Source of the DNA: Manis javanica
Lineage: Eukaryota; Chordata; Mammalia; Pholidota; Manidae
Assembly (NCBI RefSeq): GCF_040802235.1
Contig: NC_133166.1
Coordinates: 118,310,991-118,374,990, forward strand
DNA length: 64,000 nucleotides
Direction: 5' to 3'
In this document: piece by piece, positions 35,085 to 47,900 of the stretch
How the letters are laid out: every line of letters starts with the position of its first letter
How positions within the stretch are numbered: position 1 is the stretch's first letter
Notes under the pieces: model-generated
The model's input: the letters and a program-made list of their open reading frames with translations, nothing else
What the model was told of the DNA's origin: nothing
Databases searched by the model: none
Position numbers and translations under genes: made by a program

Positions 35085-37050
35085 TTCCTTGGATTTTATA
35101 GGCCTTATAAGTCTAATCTCTCTCTTTTTTATTTTCACTGAAGTAGCACTGATATGCAATCTTATATTGGTTTCAAATGAACAGCATAGGGGTTCAACAG
35201 TTACCCATATTATTAAATCCTCATGCCCTCTAGTGTGGTCGCTGTCTACCAACATAGAAAGATGTTACAGAATCACTGACTATATTCTCCATCCTGTACT
35301 TCCGTCTCTGTGACCAACTTATATTGTGATTGTGAATTATTGTGCCTCTTTATCCCCCTCACCCTTCTCACCCACCCATCCCAACCCCTTTCCTATGGTA
35401 GCTGCTAGTCACTTCTCCATGTCTATGAGTCTACCGCTGTTTTGTTCATTCTGTTTTGCTTTGTTTTGATATTCCACAAATAAGTGAAATCATATAGTTT
35501 TGTCTTTTTCCACCTAGCTTATTTCACTGAGCATACCTTCTAGCTCCATCCATGTTGTTGCAAATGGCAGGCTTTCTTTTCTTTTTGTGGCTGAATAATA
35601 TTCCATTGTGTATATGTACTACTTCTTTACCTATTCACCTATTAATAGACACTTAGGTTGCTTCCATATCTTGGCTATTGTAAATAATGTGATGATAAAC
35701 ATAGGGGTGCATATATCTCTTTGAACCAGGGATTTTGTTTTCTTGGGGTAAATTCCTAGGAGTGGAATTCCTGGGTCAAATGGTATTTCTATTTTAATTT
35801 TTTTGAGGAACCTCCATACTGCTTTCCACAGCGGTTGCACCAATTTACATTGCCACCAACAGTGTAGGAGGGTTCCCATTTCTCCACAGCCTCACCAACA
35901 TTTGTTATTTCTTATCTATTGGATAGTGGCCATTCTAACTGGTGTGAAGTGGTATCTTATTTGCATTTCCCTGGTGATTAGCTACGTGGAGCATCTTTTC
36001 ATGTGTCTGTTGGCTATTTGTATTTTTTCTCTGGAGAAGTGTCTGTTAGGTCCTCTGCCCATTTTTTAATTGGGTTACTTGTTTTTGGCGGCATTGAGGT
36101 GTATGAGTTCTTTATATATTTTGGATGTTAACTCCTTATCAGATGAGTCATTTATAAATATGTTCTCCCATACTGCAGGATACTTTTTGTTCTGATGATG
36201 GTGTCCTTTGCTGTTTTAATTTGCTGTAGTCCCACTTGTTCATTTTTGATATTGTTTCCCTTGCCTGAGGAGATGTGTCCAGGAAAAAATTGCTCATACT
36301 TATGTTCAAGAGATTTTTGCTTATGTTTTCTTCTAAGAGTTTTATGGTTTTCATGACACATTCAGGTCTTACATTCAGATCCATTTCAAGTTTTCTTTTG
36401 TGTATGAATCTAGACAATAATCCATTTTCATTCTCTTACATGTAGCTGTCTAGTTTTCCCAACACCACTTATTGAAGAGGCTGTCCTTTCCCCATTGTAT
36501 ATTTGTGGCTCCTTTTTTGTATATTAATTGACCATATATGCATGGATTTATATCTGGGCTCTCTATTCTGTTCCTTTGATCTATGGGTCTGTTCTTGTGC
36601 CAGTATCATACAGTGCTGATTGCTATAGTTTTGTAGTAGAGCTTGAAGTCAGGGAGCATAATCCCCCAGCCTTATTCTTCCTTCTCAGGATTGCTTTGGC
36701 TTTTCGGGGTCTTTTGTGGTTCCACATGAATTTTAAAATTATTTGTTCTAGTTCATTGAAAAATGCTGTTGATATTTTCAAAGAGATTGCTTGAATCTAT
36801 AAATTGCTTTGGGCAGGATGGCCATTTTGACAAATATTAATTCTTCCTATCTGTGAGCACAGGATGTATTTCCATTTACTGGTGACTTCTTCAATTTCTC
36901 TTATGAGTGTCTTGTAGTTTTCAGGGTATAGGTCTTTCACCTCCTTGATTAGGTTTATTCCTAAGTATGTTTTTTTTGATGCAATTATAAATGGAGTTGT
37001 TTTCCTGATTTCTCTTTCTGCTAGTTTGTTGTTACTATATAGGAATGCCA
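35085..37050 (-). mobile_element. 5'-truncated L1, antisense
   Basis: The plus strand reads from an L1 3' UTR (35130-35620) back through ORF2 to 'ttctgctagtttgttgttac' + 'tatata' near 37020-37040. Broken ORF2 frames remain at 36148-36417 and 36797-37150 on the minus strand. It covers almost the same ORF2 portion as 31525-33465, in the opposite orientation. Confidence 0.88.
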
Positions 37051-37589
37051 CCACCACGGAGCACTTCAGCCTTCCTTGAGGGCCCTGGTTTAATGTAATT
37101 GTCCAAGATTCAGCTGTTCCACCTTCTCCTGGCCATGCTCCCAACTTCATTCTAACTTTCCTCTGTGGGTCAGGAAGTATTTTTTTGAGATCTTGGTAGA
37201 TAACAGGGCCTCAAAGAATCATGGCCTCTCTTTGTAGGATATTCTTTTTCTGTAGCAGGAAAGTTCCTCACTGCTCCAGGTCCACCATATCAGTAGAAGC
37301 AGGAATCTTCCAATCCATTTCACACACAACCCTAGGAGCCATCTCTTTGACATGCAGGTCTGATCACATCACATTCCTGCTTAAACCTTCAGTGACCATA
37401 TGGTCCCTGACTCCCTTGCCAGACTCATTCCCACTCCCAAACTCTTCCCTTGGGAATGTTTCTCAGGCTGCAAGTCTAGGTTAGGAGTTCCTTGATGCAC
37501 TTCCTATCCTTGTGCCTATCGCACAGTGCTGTAATTGGTATCTGAACCCCCCTACACACACTTCCCCCAATCTGTATACTTCATGAGTA

Positions 37590-37682
37590 TAGAAACTTTC
37601 TCTTACCCATTAATAACTCCTGAGCACTTGACATGGGTGCTCATTAAATATTTGTTGAATGAATGAATGAATGAATGAATAC
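37590..37682 (+). repeat. L2 3' end with (TGAA)n
   Basis: 'gtgctcattaaatatttgtt' runs into six TGAA units at 37659-37680, the standard L2 3' terminus. Confidence 0.8.
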
Positions 37683-37796
37683 CCTTACTGGGTTCCCAGT
37701 GTTTTTCTCATTGATTTTTGTGAATTATTTTTATATCAAAGACATTAACACTTAGCCATTTGCTGGGAATATCTTCCCCAGACAACTTGCCTTTTA

Positions 37797-37835
37797 GTTG
37801 TTGTTGTTGTTGTTATTATTATTATGATGATTATT
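37797..37835 (+). repeat. (GTT)n/(ATT)n simple repeat
   Basis: A short run of GTT units passes into ATT and ATGATG units. Confidence 0.85.
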
Positions 37836-38374
37836 TTGGTGGAGGCAGGAAGATGATTTAAAAATTTTAATATAAACAGATCTATTGATTTATCCCTTTT
37901 GAAATCTCTTCAAATGCTTCCAAGTTTAGAAAGTCTTTCCCTTTCCAGATATTTGATAAGTATTCACTTCTATCATCTATGTACATGGCTGTCGATTTAA
38001 TCTTCCCAAAGCAGGGCTCTAATCACGTCAATCTCCCACTCAAAAATGTTTAACTTTCTCCTTGGAGCCTTTAGAATAAAATCCAAATTCTTTAACATGG
38101 CCTCCAAGGCTTTTCATGATGCTTCCCGAGTGTGCCTGTCCAGGCTTTTCTTTCCCATCCCTCAAATCAGCTTTTACTTTGGCTAGTGGGGGCGGGCTTG
38201 CTTCTCTGTGTGTGCCCTGCTCTGTCCCACCTCCAAGCCTTGTTCCTGGTAGTCCTTCTGCATAGAATTCCCATCCTCCATTGCTATATATTTAAGTTCT
38301 GCTTATTTGAAATTCCTCCTTTCTCAAAAAAGCCCCACCATGCACTCCCCTCCCCCCACCCACTCGAGAGAATG

Positions 38375-38510
38375 AATGCTGGAGGCTAAGAACATGATCT
38401 TCTGGAGTCAAGCTAGCCTGGATCAAAATCCTAATTCTCTGTTCAATGTTGCCAAATCCTTTCACCCTTTCCGTGTCTCTGGCTCTCTCATCTTTAAAAT
38501 GGGAACAGAA
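38375..38510 (+). repeat. MIR SINE
   Basis: 'gctggaggctaagaacatga', 'ctggagtcaagctagcctgg', 'ctctcatctttaaaatggga': sense MIR order. Confidence 0.7.
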
Positions 38511-40944
38511 AGCAATGAAGGAGCTTGCAAGGGTGAAGTGTCTGTCACATGTAAAGACTGGTGCATGGTCCCTGCCCCATTTTGGAATGGAGTCAACAGG
38601 TGCCTGGGGGTCACGCCCTCCCGCTCCTGTCTATCTGCCCTTGGAGGTTTGGCTGGTTTTCAAATTTCATTAGGTGTCTGAGCTTTCCTGCTGGGAGCTG
38701 TGAGTGGGTAAACAGGTTCCAACTGAAGGAATCCAGCGCAGGCTCCCAGGCACGGTGGTGGGTCTCCCCTACCCACCTAGGCCCAGAGAATCTCCTCCCT
38801 CTTTCCCTCCTGTGAGCTCCAGTGTTTCATAGGTCTCCAAAAGGGTTCACTGCCGCCAGCCTCTACCCTCACTGTCAGCACCCATAGTCTGGTGATGAGT
38901 CAGGCAGAGCAAGGATAATCTTCCCCATCTGAAGGTGGGTAAACTGAGGCTCAAACTATTTTCCATATAGTTGAGCCTAGAAAGTGTGTGTCTTCTCAGC
39001 CTTACTCAAGGGACCCCGGTGGGGGCTGCTGGCAGCTGTGATGAAGAACCTGGGGGAGCTCTGGCCCCAGAGTAGGAGATGGCACAGGAATCCTGGCTTT
39101 TGAGGCCTCCAGTCCTTATCTGCAAGTGGGTTAATGCCAGATTCTGAAACTGGGAGCTCAGTGTCTGTGTATTCTCCTTGTGAACCCCGAGCATCACACT
39201 TGAGTAATCATCTTGCCTGTGTCTTTTGGGGACGAGCAGGGATGACAGCTGGCTGGGGAGTGTGTGCCTCTCGAGCTGGAGGTGATGGTGGGGACAGCCT
39301 GGCCAGTGAGAAGGGCAAGCTTAAGGTGGGGAGCCCTGGGATCCAGCCCAGCTCTATGCCCAGCGTGTGTGTCACCTAGGGCCAGCGCCTGCCCCTCTGG
39401 ACCCCAACTGCACTTTGTAAAATATGGGTGGTGGTAGAGGGGATGATCTCTTGTAAGATCTTAGCTTCTCAAAGTGTTGTCCTGGGCCAAGCCCAGACTG
39501 TCCCCAGGGCCTGACTTCAGTGGTTGGCCCCACCAAATCTCTGACACCATCGGCTATCTCCGACCCACCCCCTCTCCTTCTCCTAGGGGCTCAGGCCTGA
39601 CTCTAACTCCCCATCCTGCTGGAGCTCCACAGCCATCGGTCTTGGTCAGGCCCGGGTTGGGTGGGGGTGCCTCCAGACCCACATTTGACCCCTTCAGCCT
39701 ATGTCCCTCTCCCTGGAGCCAGCATCCTCTCCTCCCTCCCTCTTGAAATCTGAGCTCAGAGATCCTAGGAGGACTCTAGCTGCAAAACATTCCATCCGGT
39801 TGTCCAAACAATCTACACAGCTGGTGGAGGCAGGCGAGCCTGAGCCAGACTTTTAAGAGCCCTCAGGCTGTTGTTTTCATGGAAATGCCAGCGTTGTTGT
39901 CACTGGACACCCAGCCCTGGATGCCCTGAGGGTAATCAAAAGGCTGAGAGGATAAAGGGTAGCCCCAGCACACCCATTACTGGGCTTGCCCAAGGCCTCC
40001 TTCCCCTGTGCCCGGCCCTGCTGGGGCCCATCTAGGACTGCCTGGCCTGGTGTATGCCATCGGACTCATGCCTGCCAGCCCTGCCGGACTGTGGGCGGCC
40101 TTGTGAGCCTCCCCTCGTGACCGGGCCCAGTGCTTGGAGGCAGAGGGAAAGGGCGGGCAGGAATGACGCTGAGATAGCAAGCCCTGGAAGTGCCTTTAGG
40201 AAGCAGCTTTCCCTTAGGGCCAGCAGTCCCAGACCTGGCTGCCTTAGGCTCTGACTCACCCATGACCCTGGACCAGTCTCCAAGCCTCAGTTTCCTCATC
40301 TGCAGCAGGAGGGGATCGGACCTCTTCTGACTCTGAATTTCTAAGTGACAGAGAAGGCCTTCGCAGCTCCCTATGCAGTCCCACCTGTGCCTAAATGTCA
40401 CGAAAGTTGTTTTTCTATACAGTCCCCAGAGCAACTCTGACTTGGTTTACGCCCTGCAAGGTTGGCTGGGGCTTGACAGGAAGGGATCATCTCCCATATG
40501 CACTGTCAACAGCCAGGCTGAGTCCCTTCCCTTCTGCTGTATTGGTGTGATGGGGAGACCCCCCTCTTCTTTCCACACATCCTGTTTTCCATTAATTGTT
40601 TCCAGGTGGGCCCAGAGGTTGCCCTGCAGAGGAAGGTGGGGGCACGGGAGAACTGAGCAGGGGGATCAGTGAGGAGCAAAAACAGGAAGGGGGTGGGAGC
40701 AGGCCATGGAAAATTCACTGCCAGGAAAGAGAGGCCAGCATCTGGTTTGAATTAGGCTGAGAGAGCTAGAAGCCCAAGCCTGAGTGGGAGATGTTATCCG
40801 AAGGGCAGGGCAGGCAGCGGGTGTGACTACTGGGCAGGAACTGGCCGCGTCTCCCCAGTGGGAACTGGGAGGCAGACAGGAGAGAAGAGAGACAGCAAGG
40901 GAGATGGGAATAGGACACTCTCATTTCAAGCGTGGCAGACCCTT

Positions 40945-41095
40945 CACCAATGTTACCTTCTTTGACGTTTACAACTTCACAGGGGAGAACTGTTCCCATT
41001 TTATAGGTGAGGGAAATGAGTCCCAGAGAGTTTAAGATCAAGATCACATGGCCTGGAAGTGACAGAGCTAGGATTAGAATTCAGGCCAAATGAGT
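40945..41095 (-). repeat. MIR SINE, antisense
   Basis: 'cattttataggtgagggaaa', 'gagtcccagagagtttaaga', 'agtgacagagctaggattag', 'aattcaggcc': antisense MIR. Two weaker antisense MIR pieces follow at about 41455-41570 and 41640-41720. Confidence 0.75.
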
Positions 41096-44000
41096 CAGGG
41101 TGGGACATTCACACCATTCTGGGGGGCCTGTGGCTGATTATGTGCCAGGAAGTGGGGCACCAAGGATTTGGTGATAAATGTGGGCCAGCCTCTGCCCACG
41201 GGGCCACTCAGTTCTTGTGGGACTGTCAAACAGTTCCATGGGGCACATGTCACCACACAAGGTGGCACATGTCTGAGGGCTCCAGCCCAATGCCTGCAGA
41301 GGAAGAAACAATCCACAGGGGAAGGCTTCCTGGAGGAGGGGGTGTGAGCAAGAGAAATGTATCATTGTGGGGAGGATGGACTGGCAGGTGCAGAGACAGG
41401 GGATTGTGTGAGGAAGGGTGGGGGCATAGGGCATGCTGGGCAATCGCAGCCGGCCTAGTGTGCCTTAGAGGATGAGATTCTAGTGGAGGAAACTGAGGCA
41501 CAGAGACATTCCCAAAGGTTCACAGTATGGAAGCAGGGTTGAATCAGCCTTTCTGCCTCCAGAACTATGTTTCTGACACATTGAGTTGTCCTTTTTTGTT
41601 GGTGATTAGAAGTTTTAAGGGGATATTGAGGCCAGAGACCAATGGGAAGCAGGGGTCCTTGCTCAAGGCCACACAGCCAGCTAGTAACACAGTTAGGGCT
41701 AGCAGGTTCTTTCCAACTCACCCACCTGGGTGGCAAGGGGACAGGCAGCCCCATCTAGTTGCAACCTGGACCTACTGAAACCTGGAGCCTTGCGCATGTA
41801 GAGGAAGGCTCCTACCTCCCTTCTAGGCATCTAGCCTTCCTTGGCCCAGAGCCCAGGAGGGAGGCCCCTTCGTCTTCTGCTGCCCCCTGAGCCATGGGAG
41901 TTAATAATTGTGGGGTTTATGAAGATAGAGGTCTGTCTGGGAGGCACCTCCCTCACAGGCGTCTGCTCTGCGGAGATAGCAAAGGTTAATGTGAAGCCCA
42001 GCCTGGGGGTGGGGAGAAGGCCTGTGCCACCTGTTTGTCTGGCGGACTCCAGAGGGACCTTGGGTCTGGTCTCCAGGCATGGAAGCCCCTGAGGAGTGCA
42101 CCAGGTGCCCGGCCCGAGGGACATGCCCTGTGTTCCTGGCAATGAGCTCGGGAACTGTTCACTATGTCCCACCTGGTCTGGGCCCTGCATTTGAGGAGAA
42201 CTTGGGAGAGGAGTCTTGGGACACAGACAGGTGAGCTAGTGACCTGGGGTGAGGTGGGAGGGGGATCCTGCCACTCTGCGGGGGGTGCTAGGGGAGTGGG
42301 GAGAAGCCAGGCTCCACACAGGGGAACTGTGAGGAGTTTCATGAGCCACCGCCCAGGTTAGCACCGGGGGTGGCCCTGATTGTCTGTCCAACATGGTGGT
42401 TGTGCAGACGTAGTCTGAGGCTCAGACCCTCGTCATGGGTCACGCGGTGAGCTGAATGCAGAACTAAGTGCAGAATCAGGGTCTGGGTCATCCAGGCAGG
42501 CAGTCTCCTGATCTTCATCTGCCTCCAGCCAAGGGTCTGTGGTCAAGGGTGCCAGGCAAGGACAGGGGGCAGAGGTTTGGGGAGGGCAGTGGCTTAGGGG
42601 CAGAGGACACACTTCTTATTTCTCCCTCCCCATCTGCTCTCCAGGCACCCAATAGACTCCCCTTGTTACCCGAAGGCATGCTGCCGTAGCTTCCAGTGAG
42701 CCCTCTGGTTTCTGGGCCATCTTTTCAGAAAACTGGTGTAAGGGGTCTCAGCCCCATCCCAGCTGTGTGAATTGGGCAGATTTCTTGGCTTCTCTGAGCT
42801 CATCCTTTTCAGCTGAGGAGCAGAGCTCACGGGGCTGTGGGAGGAGTTAGTGAGGCCCGCGAGTCCCAGGTAAATGGACACCTAGATGATGGGATATTTT
42901 TGGTTAGTAATTGGGGTACCAGTGCTCCCAGGTTGGTGACCCCACACTTGCCTTTTGAGGCTTTGCTCAAGGGCCTCTGTAGCTCACCATTACTTCCTTG
43001 CTGAGGACTCTCCTCTGGCGCTGTAGTGCTGGGCTCTACCCTTATCTCCCACCCGTCGCTGTTACCATGCTTGGACCCGGTCTTATCTCTTGCTTGGGCT
43101 TGTGAAGACTTGGAGGGTAAGGGCCCTGTCCTGAGTGCCTTTGTGTCATCTTCTCCCACTTCCCCTAAATAGTGAACAGCGTAAGGGCCAGGAAGACAGC
43201 AGTTGCTCAAGACTTACTTGGTGAAGGACATAAGTCAATAAACATATGATGACATCTGCTTTGGGTCAGATGCTGGGCTGGGCTGGGTAGAGGAACACTG
43301 CACCTAGGAGGTGGTCCCAACCCTTGGGAAACCACAGCGGAGGAAATGGTTGCCCTGCTGAGTGAAGGGCATGGGAAGCCTGGGCAGGATAGTTCTGGGA
43401 AGTCAGCAGGGATGTCACAGAAGGCTGCTCAGGTTGCTCACTGCACAAAGTGCTGGCCAAGGAAGCAAGTGAGCAAGGCATAAAGTTCAGCCTGCCTGCC
43501 ACTCACCAAGTCCTGTGACTTGGCATGGGCTTTGCCCACCTAGGAAAGGAGTACCATTTTGTATTTTGAACAAAGACACCATTCACTTAACAAGGTGTGT
43601 CCAGGGCAAGCAGTGGCCCTAGGAGTGGAAGTCCTTGAAACTATGTTCCCCATCTCCCATCCCCCCACCATACTGGAATCCCAGGACAGAGCCTGTCTGT
43701 GCAGTTTCCCCTTGGGTGCCCAACCCTTGTATGACCCATAGTTTGTGCTCAGAAAGGCCAAATGAATGAAATATGTGTCCCCAAATGCAGACCTGACAAA
43801 CTCAAGCCTGAGCCCCCAGCTCTGTGGGACTGGAAAATGAGTGCCCCAAGTTCTGGTAGCAGCTGGATGGGAAGTATCTCCTCCCAGCCTCCCTGGCCTC
43901 CTCTAGACACAGAGGGTGACAGCATGGTCCCCAGAGGGAGGGAAGATGCCCTCACTGGATCCAACCCTAGGCTGAAGTTGGAGCTGATGAGCAGGGCTCC

Positions 44001-44459
44001 GGATAGGTGACAGGACTGAGGGGCAGGAAGACCAATGGTTTGGGATTCAGGTAATGGTTTAGCAGAGGACTTGGGACCAGACAGGTGTGTATGTGGGGGC
44101 TGGTTTCCCCCAGACAGATGGTGGGGAGAGGCAGGGATGGACAGGGCATGGTCAGAGCAAGAGGCGAGGCCCCCGTGGGAGAAGACTGGGGCTGGAGACT
44201 TGGGCCAAAGGTGGGTCCTCCCGGGGAATAAGCGCTCAGAGAGCAGGACTGAGAAAACTTGTCTTGGGGTCTGACCCCTTCCCGACCAGGCAGGATGTGG
44301 CAAACGGACAGGCACAGAGCAGGGAGCCCAGGGAACGGGTGAAGGCCAGGAGGCCCGGTGCGGATGTGGGAGGGGGTCTGGGGGCCTGGGTGACAAACCG
44401 CCAGGAATCAGGGAGTTGAAAATCCCGGAGCCATTGTAGTTTCTTGAGCAGTGGTGTCT

Positions 44460-44985
44460 CGGGCGGGTGCTGCGCTGGGCTGGGGCGGCTGGTGACCACA
44501 GAGGCGACAGCTGGGGGCATCTGGGAGCCGCGCTGGCGGCGGGGTGTTGGCGGCCCAGCTGCCCCCCCGCCCGGCCGCCGCACTGTCCCGCGCCGGCGGC
44601 CGGAGCTGGGCCCCGGGAGCGCGCGCGAGCTCGGCGCCGGCCGGCGGGGGGCGGGGCCGGCACGTGGCCTCGGCCTCCGCGCGGCACGTGACCCGCCGGG
44701 GCAGGGTCGGGGCCGCGCTCGGGGCTGCACGGACAGACTGGCTGCGTGCGGGACTGACAGCGGCCCGGGCAGCCCGGCCGGGCCGGGGCGGAGTCGGCGG
44801 CGGGCGGGGACGCGGCCCGGGGCGGCGCAGGGAGAGCGCGGCGGCGGGGCGGGCACCGGACGCGCGGGCGCCCCGAGGCGCCGGGATGTGGAGCGGGTAG
44901 GTCCACGCGCACTCGCGGCCCCGCGCGGGATCCGGCCGCGGCTCCTCCGGGGATGGGGGTTCCTGCCCTGTGTGCTCACACACCG
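44460..44985 (+). promoter_or_regulatory. RAB3IL1: RAB3IL1 CpG-island promoter with two CACGTG boxes
   Basis: Very GC- and CpG-rich DNA surrounds the first coding exon (44886-44896) and has no TATA box. Two palindromic E-boxes, CACGTG, lie at 44661-44666 and 44685-44690, 24 bases apart. Such sites bind USF, MYC/MAX and MiT/TFE factors. The long open frames on the minus strand here (up to 387 codons) are composition artefacts. Confidence 0.88.
44886..44896 (+). CDS. RAB3IL1: RAB3IL1 exon 1 coding part (MWSG)
   Basis: Eleven coding bases, ATG TGG AGC GG, precede the donor gtaggt. The protein start MWSG matches human. It is split in phase 2 from exon 2 by a 7.8 kb intron. Confidence 0.92.
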
Positions 44986-47900
44986 GGGTGCCCAGAGTCC
45001 TCAGCCCTGCTCGCGGCGGAGGAGCGCCGTTGTAGCCCGAGGACGGGCGAACGGACTCGCACCAGGAGACGGAAGGACACTCCTCGGGGAGGGGCCAGGG
45101 GGTCTCCCTGCGGATGGGGAGTGTGAAGGGTGGGCGACAGACCATCCTGGCATGACAGTGCCAACTCCTCTCAGCTTATCTGAGAGCGCAAGTGAGATGG
45201 GAATGGGGGAGCAAGCCAGAGTAAGTCGGGTGCCTACCTAGAGGAGGCTGGATGACCTTTGGAAAGCAGTGCAGTTGGGAAAAGGGAGCTGGTCTCAGCC
45301 AAGGTCTCCAGCAAGTTGATGAACCTCCATCTAGGGCTCAGAGGTATGGGGTGGGACCTCCCTGCAGCCTGGCCCGGGGTGGCACAGGCTCTGGGTCCTG
45401 GGTTAGTGGCCACAGTACCCATTATTGTTCACTGGCTCTCAAGGGTGGTCCCAGTGCCTGGCTGACCAAGTGTGGAACCCTTGTCCTGGATATACAGAAA
45501 GTTGGTGGTCTTCTCTTGGAATTGGGCAAACACTGTCTCTACCCTGTGGCCTGGAAAGAGCAGGGCCTGGAGGAGATGTGGCCAGAGTGGGGGTGGGTCG
45601 CATTCTTGTAAAGAGCTGTGACAGACTGGTGGTCTCAGGACAGGGCTCTTTCCCAGCCACAGCTGGGGAGTGAGGGGAGCCCCCAGAGAGGCCCGTGGGT
45701 TGGGTCCACTTTACTCTGCGACACCCAGCAAAGCTGAGCTGAGATGCTGGGGGAGTAATGGGATTTCATCCCCAGCAGGGGGTGCTGAGAGAATGGGTCC
45801 CTGGTAGGGGTGAGTGTGGAGAGGCTTGTGAGGGAGAAAGTTGAAGCAGTGTGTTCTCTGGAAATGCACCCCAGGGAACGGAGACTGTGTTTAGGGAGAA
45901 AGTGGTTGTGTGGTACTTGGAGAGATAAGGGTAATCTGCCCGGTGGTCACTATGTTGAGGAGCAGCCTCGCCTGGATGAAGCTGTGGCCCCATTTATTAG
46001 GTGAACTGGGGAAAAACAGTCACAGAGTTGCTGTGGGGCCTTGAGAGTATGGCCACACTTTTCTGGGTCTTGAAAGGGAGAAATGAGTGGGCTGCCAGGT
46101 GGGAGTGATCCAGGCCCACCAGACAGACAACCCTGGGATCCACCAGTAGATGGATACTGTCTTTAAAGACAGAGTCAAAAAGACTCAAGGTCCTGGAGAA
46201 AGCCCCAGTCCAGCCTCCCTGCTGTATTCCCAGGACCTTCTGGATGAACCAGGCTGCCGGCTGACCCCCACATGATCCTCATGTAAGCTCACTTCTTAAA
46301 TGAACATTTGGATCCCCAGGCCCGAGCCAGGTACACTGCACATAGTAGGTGGAAAGCGTAAGGTGCAGAGTGGGCACCTGGGGAATGAGAGGCAAGAGTT
46401 CTGGGGTTACCCTGAGGACTACATTTTTACGGACCCCCACTTTGGATATTGGAGGCAGGGATTGAAGGATCAGGGGCCAAGCTGCCAGCACTCAGTGGGC
46501 GTCTGGTGTCCTGGGAGCTCACCCAGACGCCAGCAGGACGTGGGAGGGACCCTGTGTAGGCCACACTTGCCCACTTAACAAGACGGAGCTACTTGTGCTC
46601 ATGGCCCCGGGAGCTCATGACAGTGTGGGTAGGTGTGGACTTGGGATCCCAGACTGGGAACAATCTAAGAGTAGGAGTCAGTGACCCTGGCCGAACCAAT
46701 GATGTCCTTGGGGCCTGGTTTCCTCATCTACAGGTGATGGTGACTGCTCTGTCAATGGCCAGATCCTGGTGCCAGTTCACCCCCTAGTCCCTGGACCCAG
46801 GGCTGTTCTCCTGGGAGGGTAGCAGTGGCAGGACCCTGCAGGAGCTTGGATAGACCCTCTTCCTTGGGATTCCTGGAGCATGAACCCTCAACTCTGAACC
46901 CAGAGTGGCTTCCCCCAAACTGGGCTGCTGTCTCCCCCACAGTTTCCCAAGCCCACAGTCTTGGGTGCCAAGCCTGCTCCGAGGGGATGGGGTAAGGACA
47001 GCATCATGGGTATTTCTGTAGCCAACACAGTGCTGGGCACTTGGGGTTGGATCAGCAAAGGCTAGAGATTGGATTCTGGCTTAGTTTTCTGCCACTAAAT
47101 GGCCACAGGACACTGGTGCAGTCCCTGTGTCTCAGGTTTCCTTGTGTGACAGGGGGTGCTATCTTTAGAGAGTGCCGGGCTCTGCTGGACTGCCCAGGAA
47201 TGAAATGAGATCACCCCAACCTCTCAGGGATGGGGAACTGTGTCTTTTCCCCAGGCAGGATGCTGGGGAGCTCCAGGGCTGCAGACTGGCTCTGTGATCT
47301 TAAGCAAGTCACTTAACTGCTCTGGGCTTTGGCTACTCTAAAGGGCCTCGATCTGTGGCCTTAGTCATAGATTACTACAGGCTCAGATGGCTTCTGGAGT
47401 CAGGTTGTCTAGGGGTTCTAAGGGCAGGCAGGTGGGCCCACTCCTGGGGAAGGGGCTGTGCAACCCTCACTGTTGCCTTCTCCTGGAATCTGTCTATGAT
47501 CTAACTACCTACCTTGTCCCTTCAACTGGTGGAGGCATCTTTCCTGCTGTTCCTTCATCAGTACCTCTGTGTGTACGGCTCAGACCCTCAGTAGAGTCCT
47601 GTTTGTCCTAGACAACCAGTATTTGTTCCCAACAGGGTAAGGCAGGGAATTTGAATGAATTTGAATGTGGCAAGGGACTTGGTAATGTCGCCGCCAAGTC
47701 TGGGGGTCTGCAGATTGCGTGGATCAAGACTGGTGGGGTGCCAGGCACCAGATGGGTGCTCCCTATGGGTGTGCTGGGCATTTGAAGTCATGGGTGTCAG
47801 ATTCTTACAGGACCAAACTGGCAGAATGGGAGCAGGTGTGGTGTGCCCCCAAGGCCTTTTGCTGGCTCCCTGGGGAGACGTGGGGCTGGGTTCCCTCATC

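Larger units (their letters stand above)
37051..44459. other. Intergenic DNA upstream of RAB3IL1
   Basis: L2 and simple repeats lie at 37590-37840 and MIR relics at 38375-38510, 40945-41095, 41455-41570 and 41640-41720. The rest is unique, increasingly GC-rich sequence. No gene is supported: the open frames lack splice structure and family resemblance. Confidence 0.6.

Noticed and set aside
31525..37150. ORF pieces resembling reverse transcriptase C-terminus as host genes
   Set aside because: They are broken ORF2 fragments of truncated L1 insertions.
43749..45145. Long minus-strand open frames (up to 387 codons) over the RAB3IL1 promoter
   Set aside because: They exist because the CpG island has few A/T-rich stop codons. 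The products are Pro/Ala/Arg-rich, resemble no family, and lie antisense to a conserved first exon.
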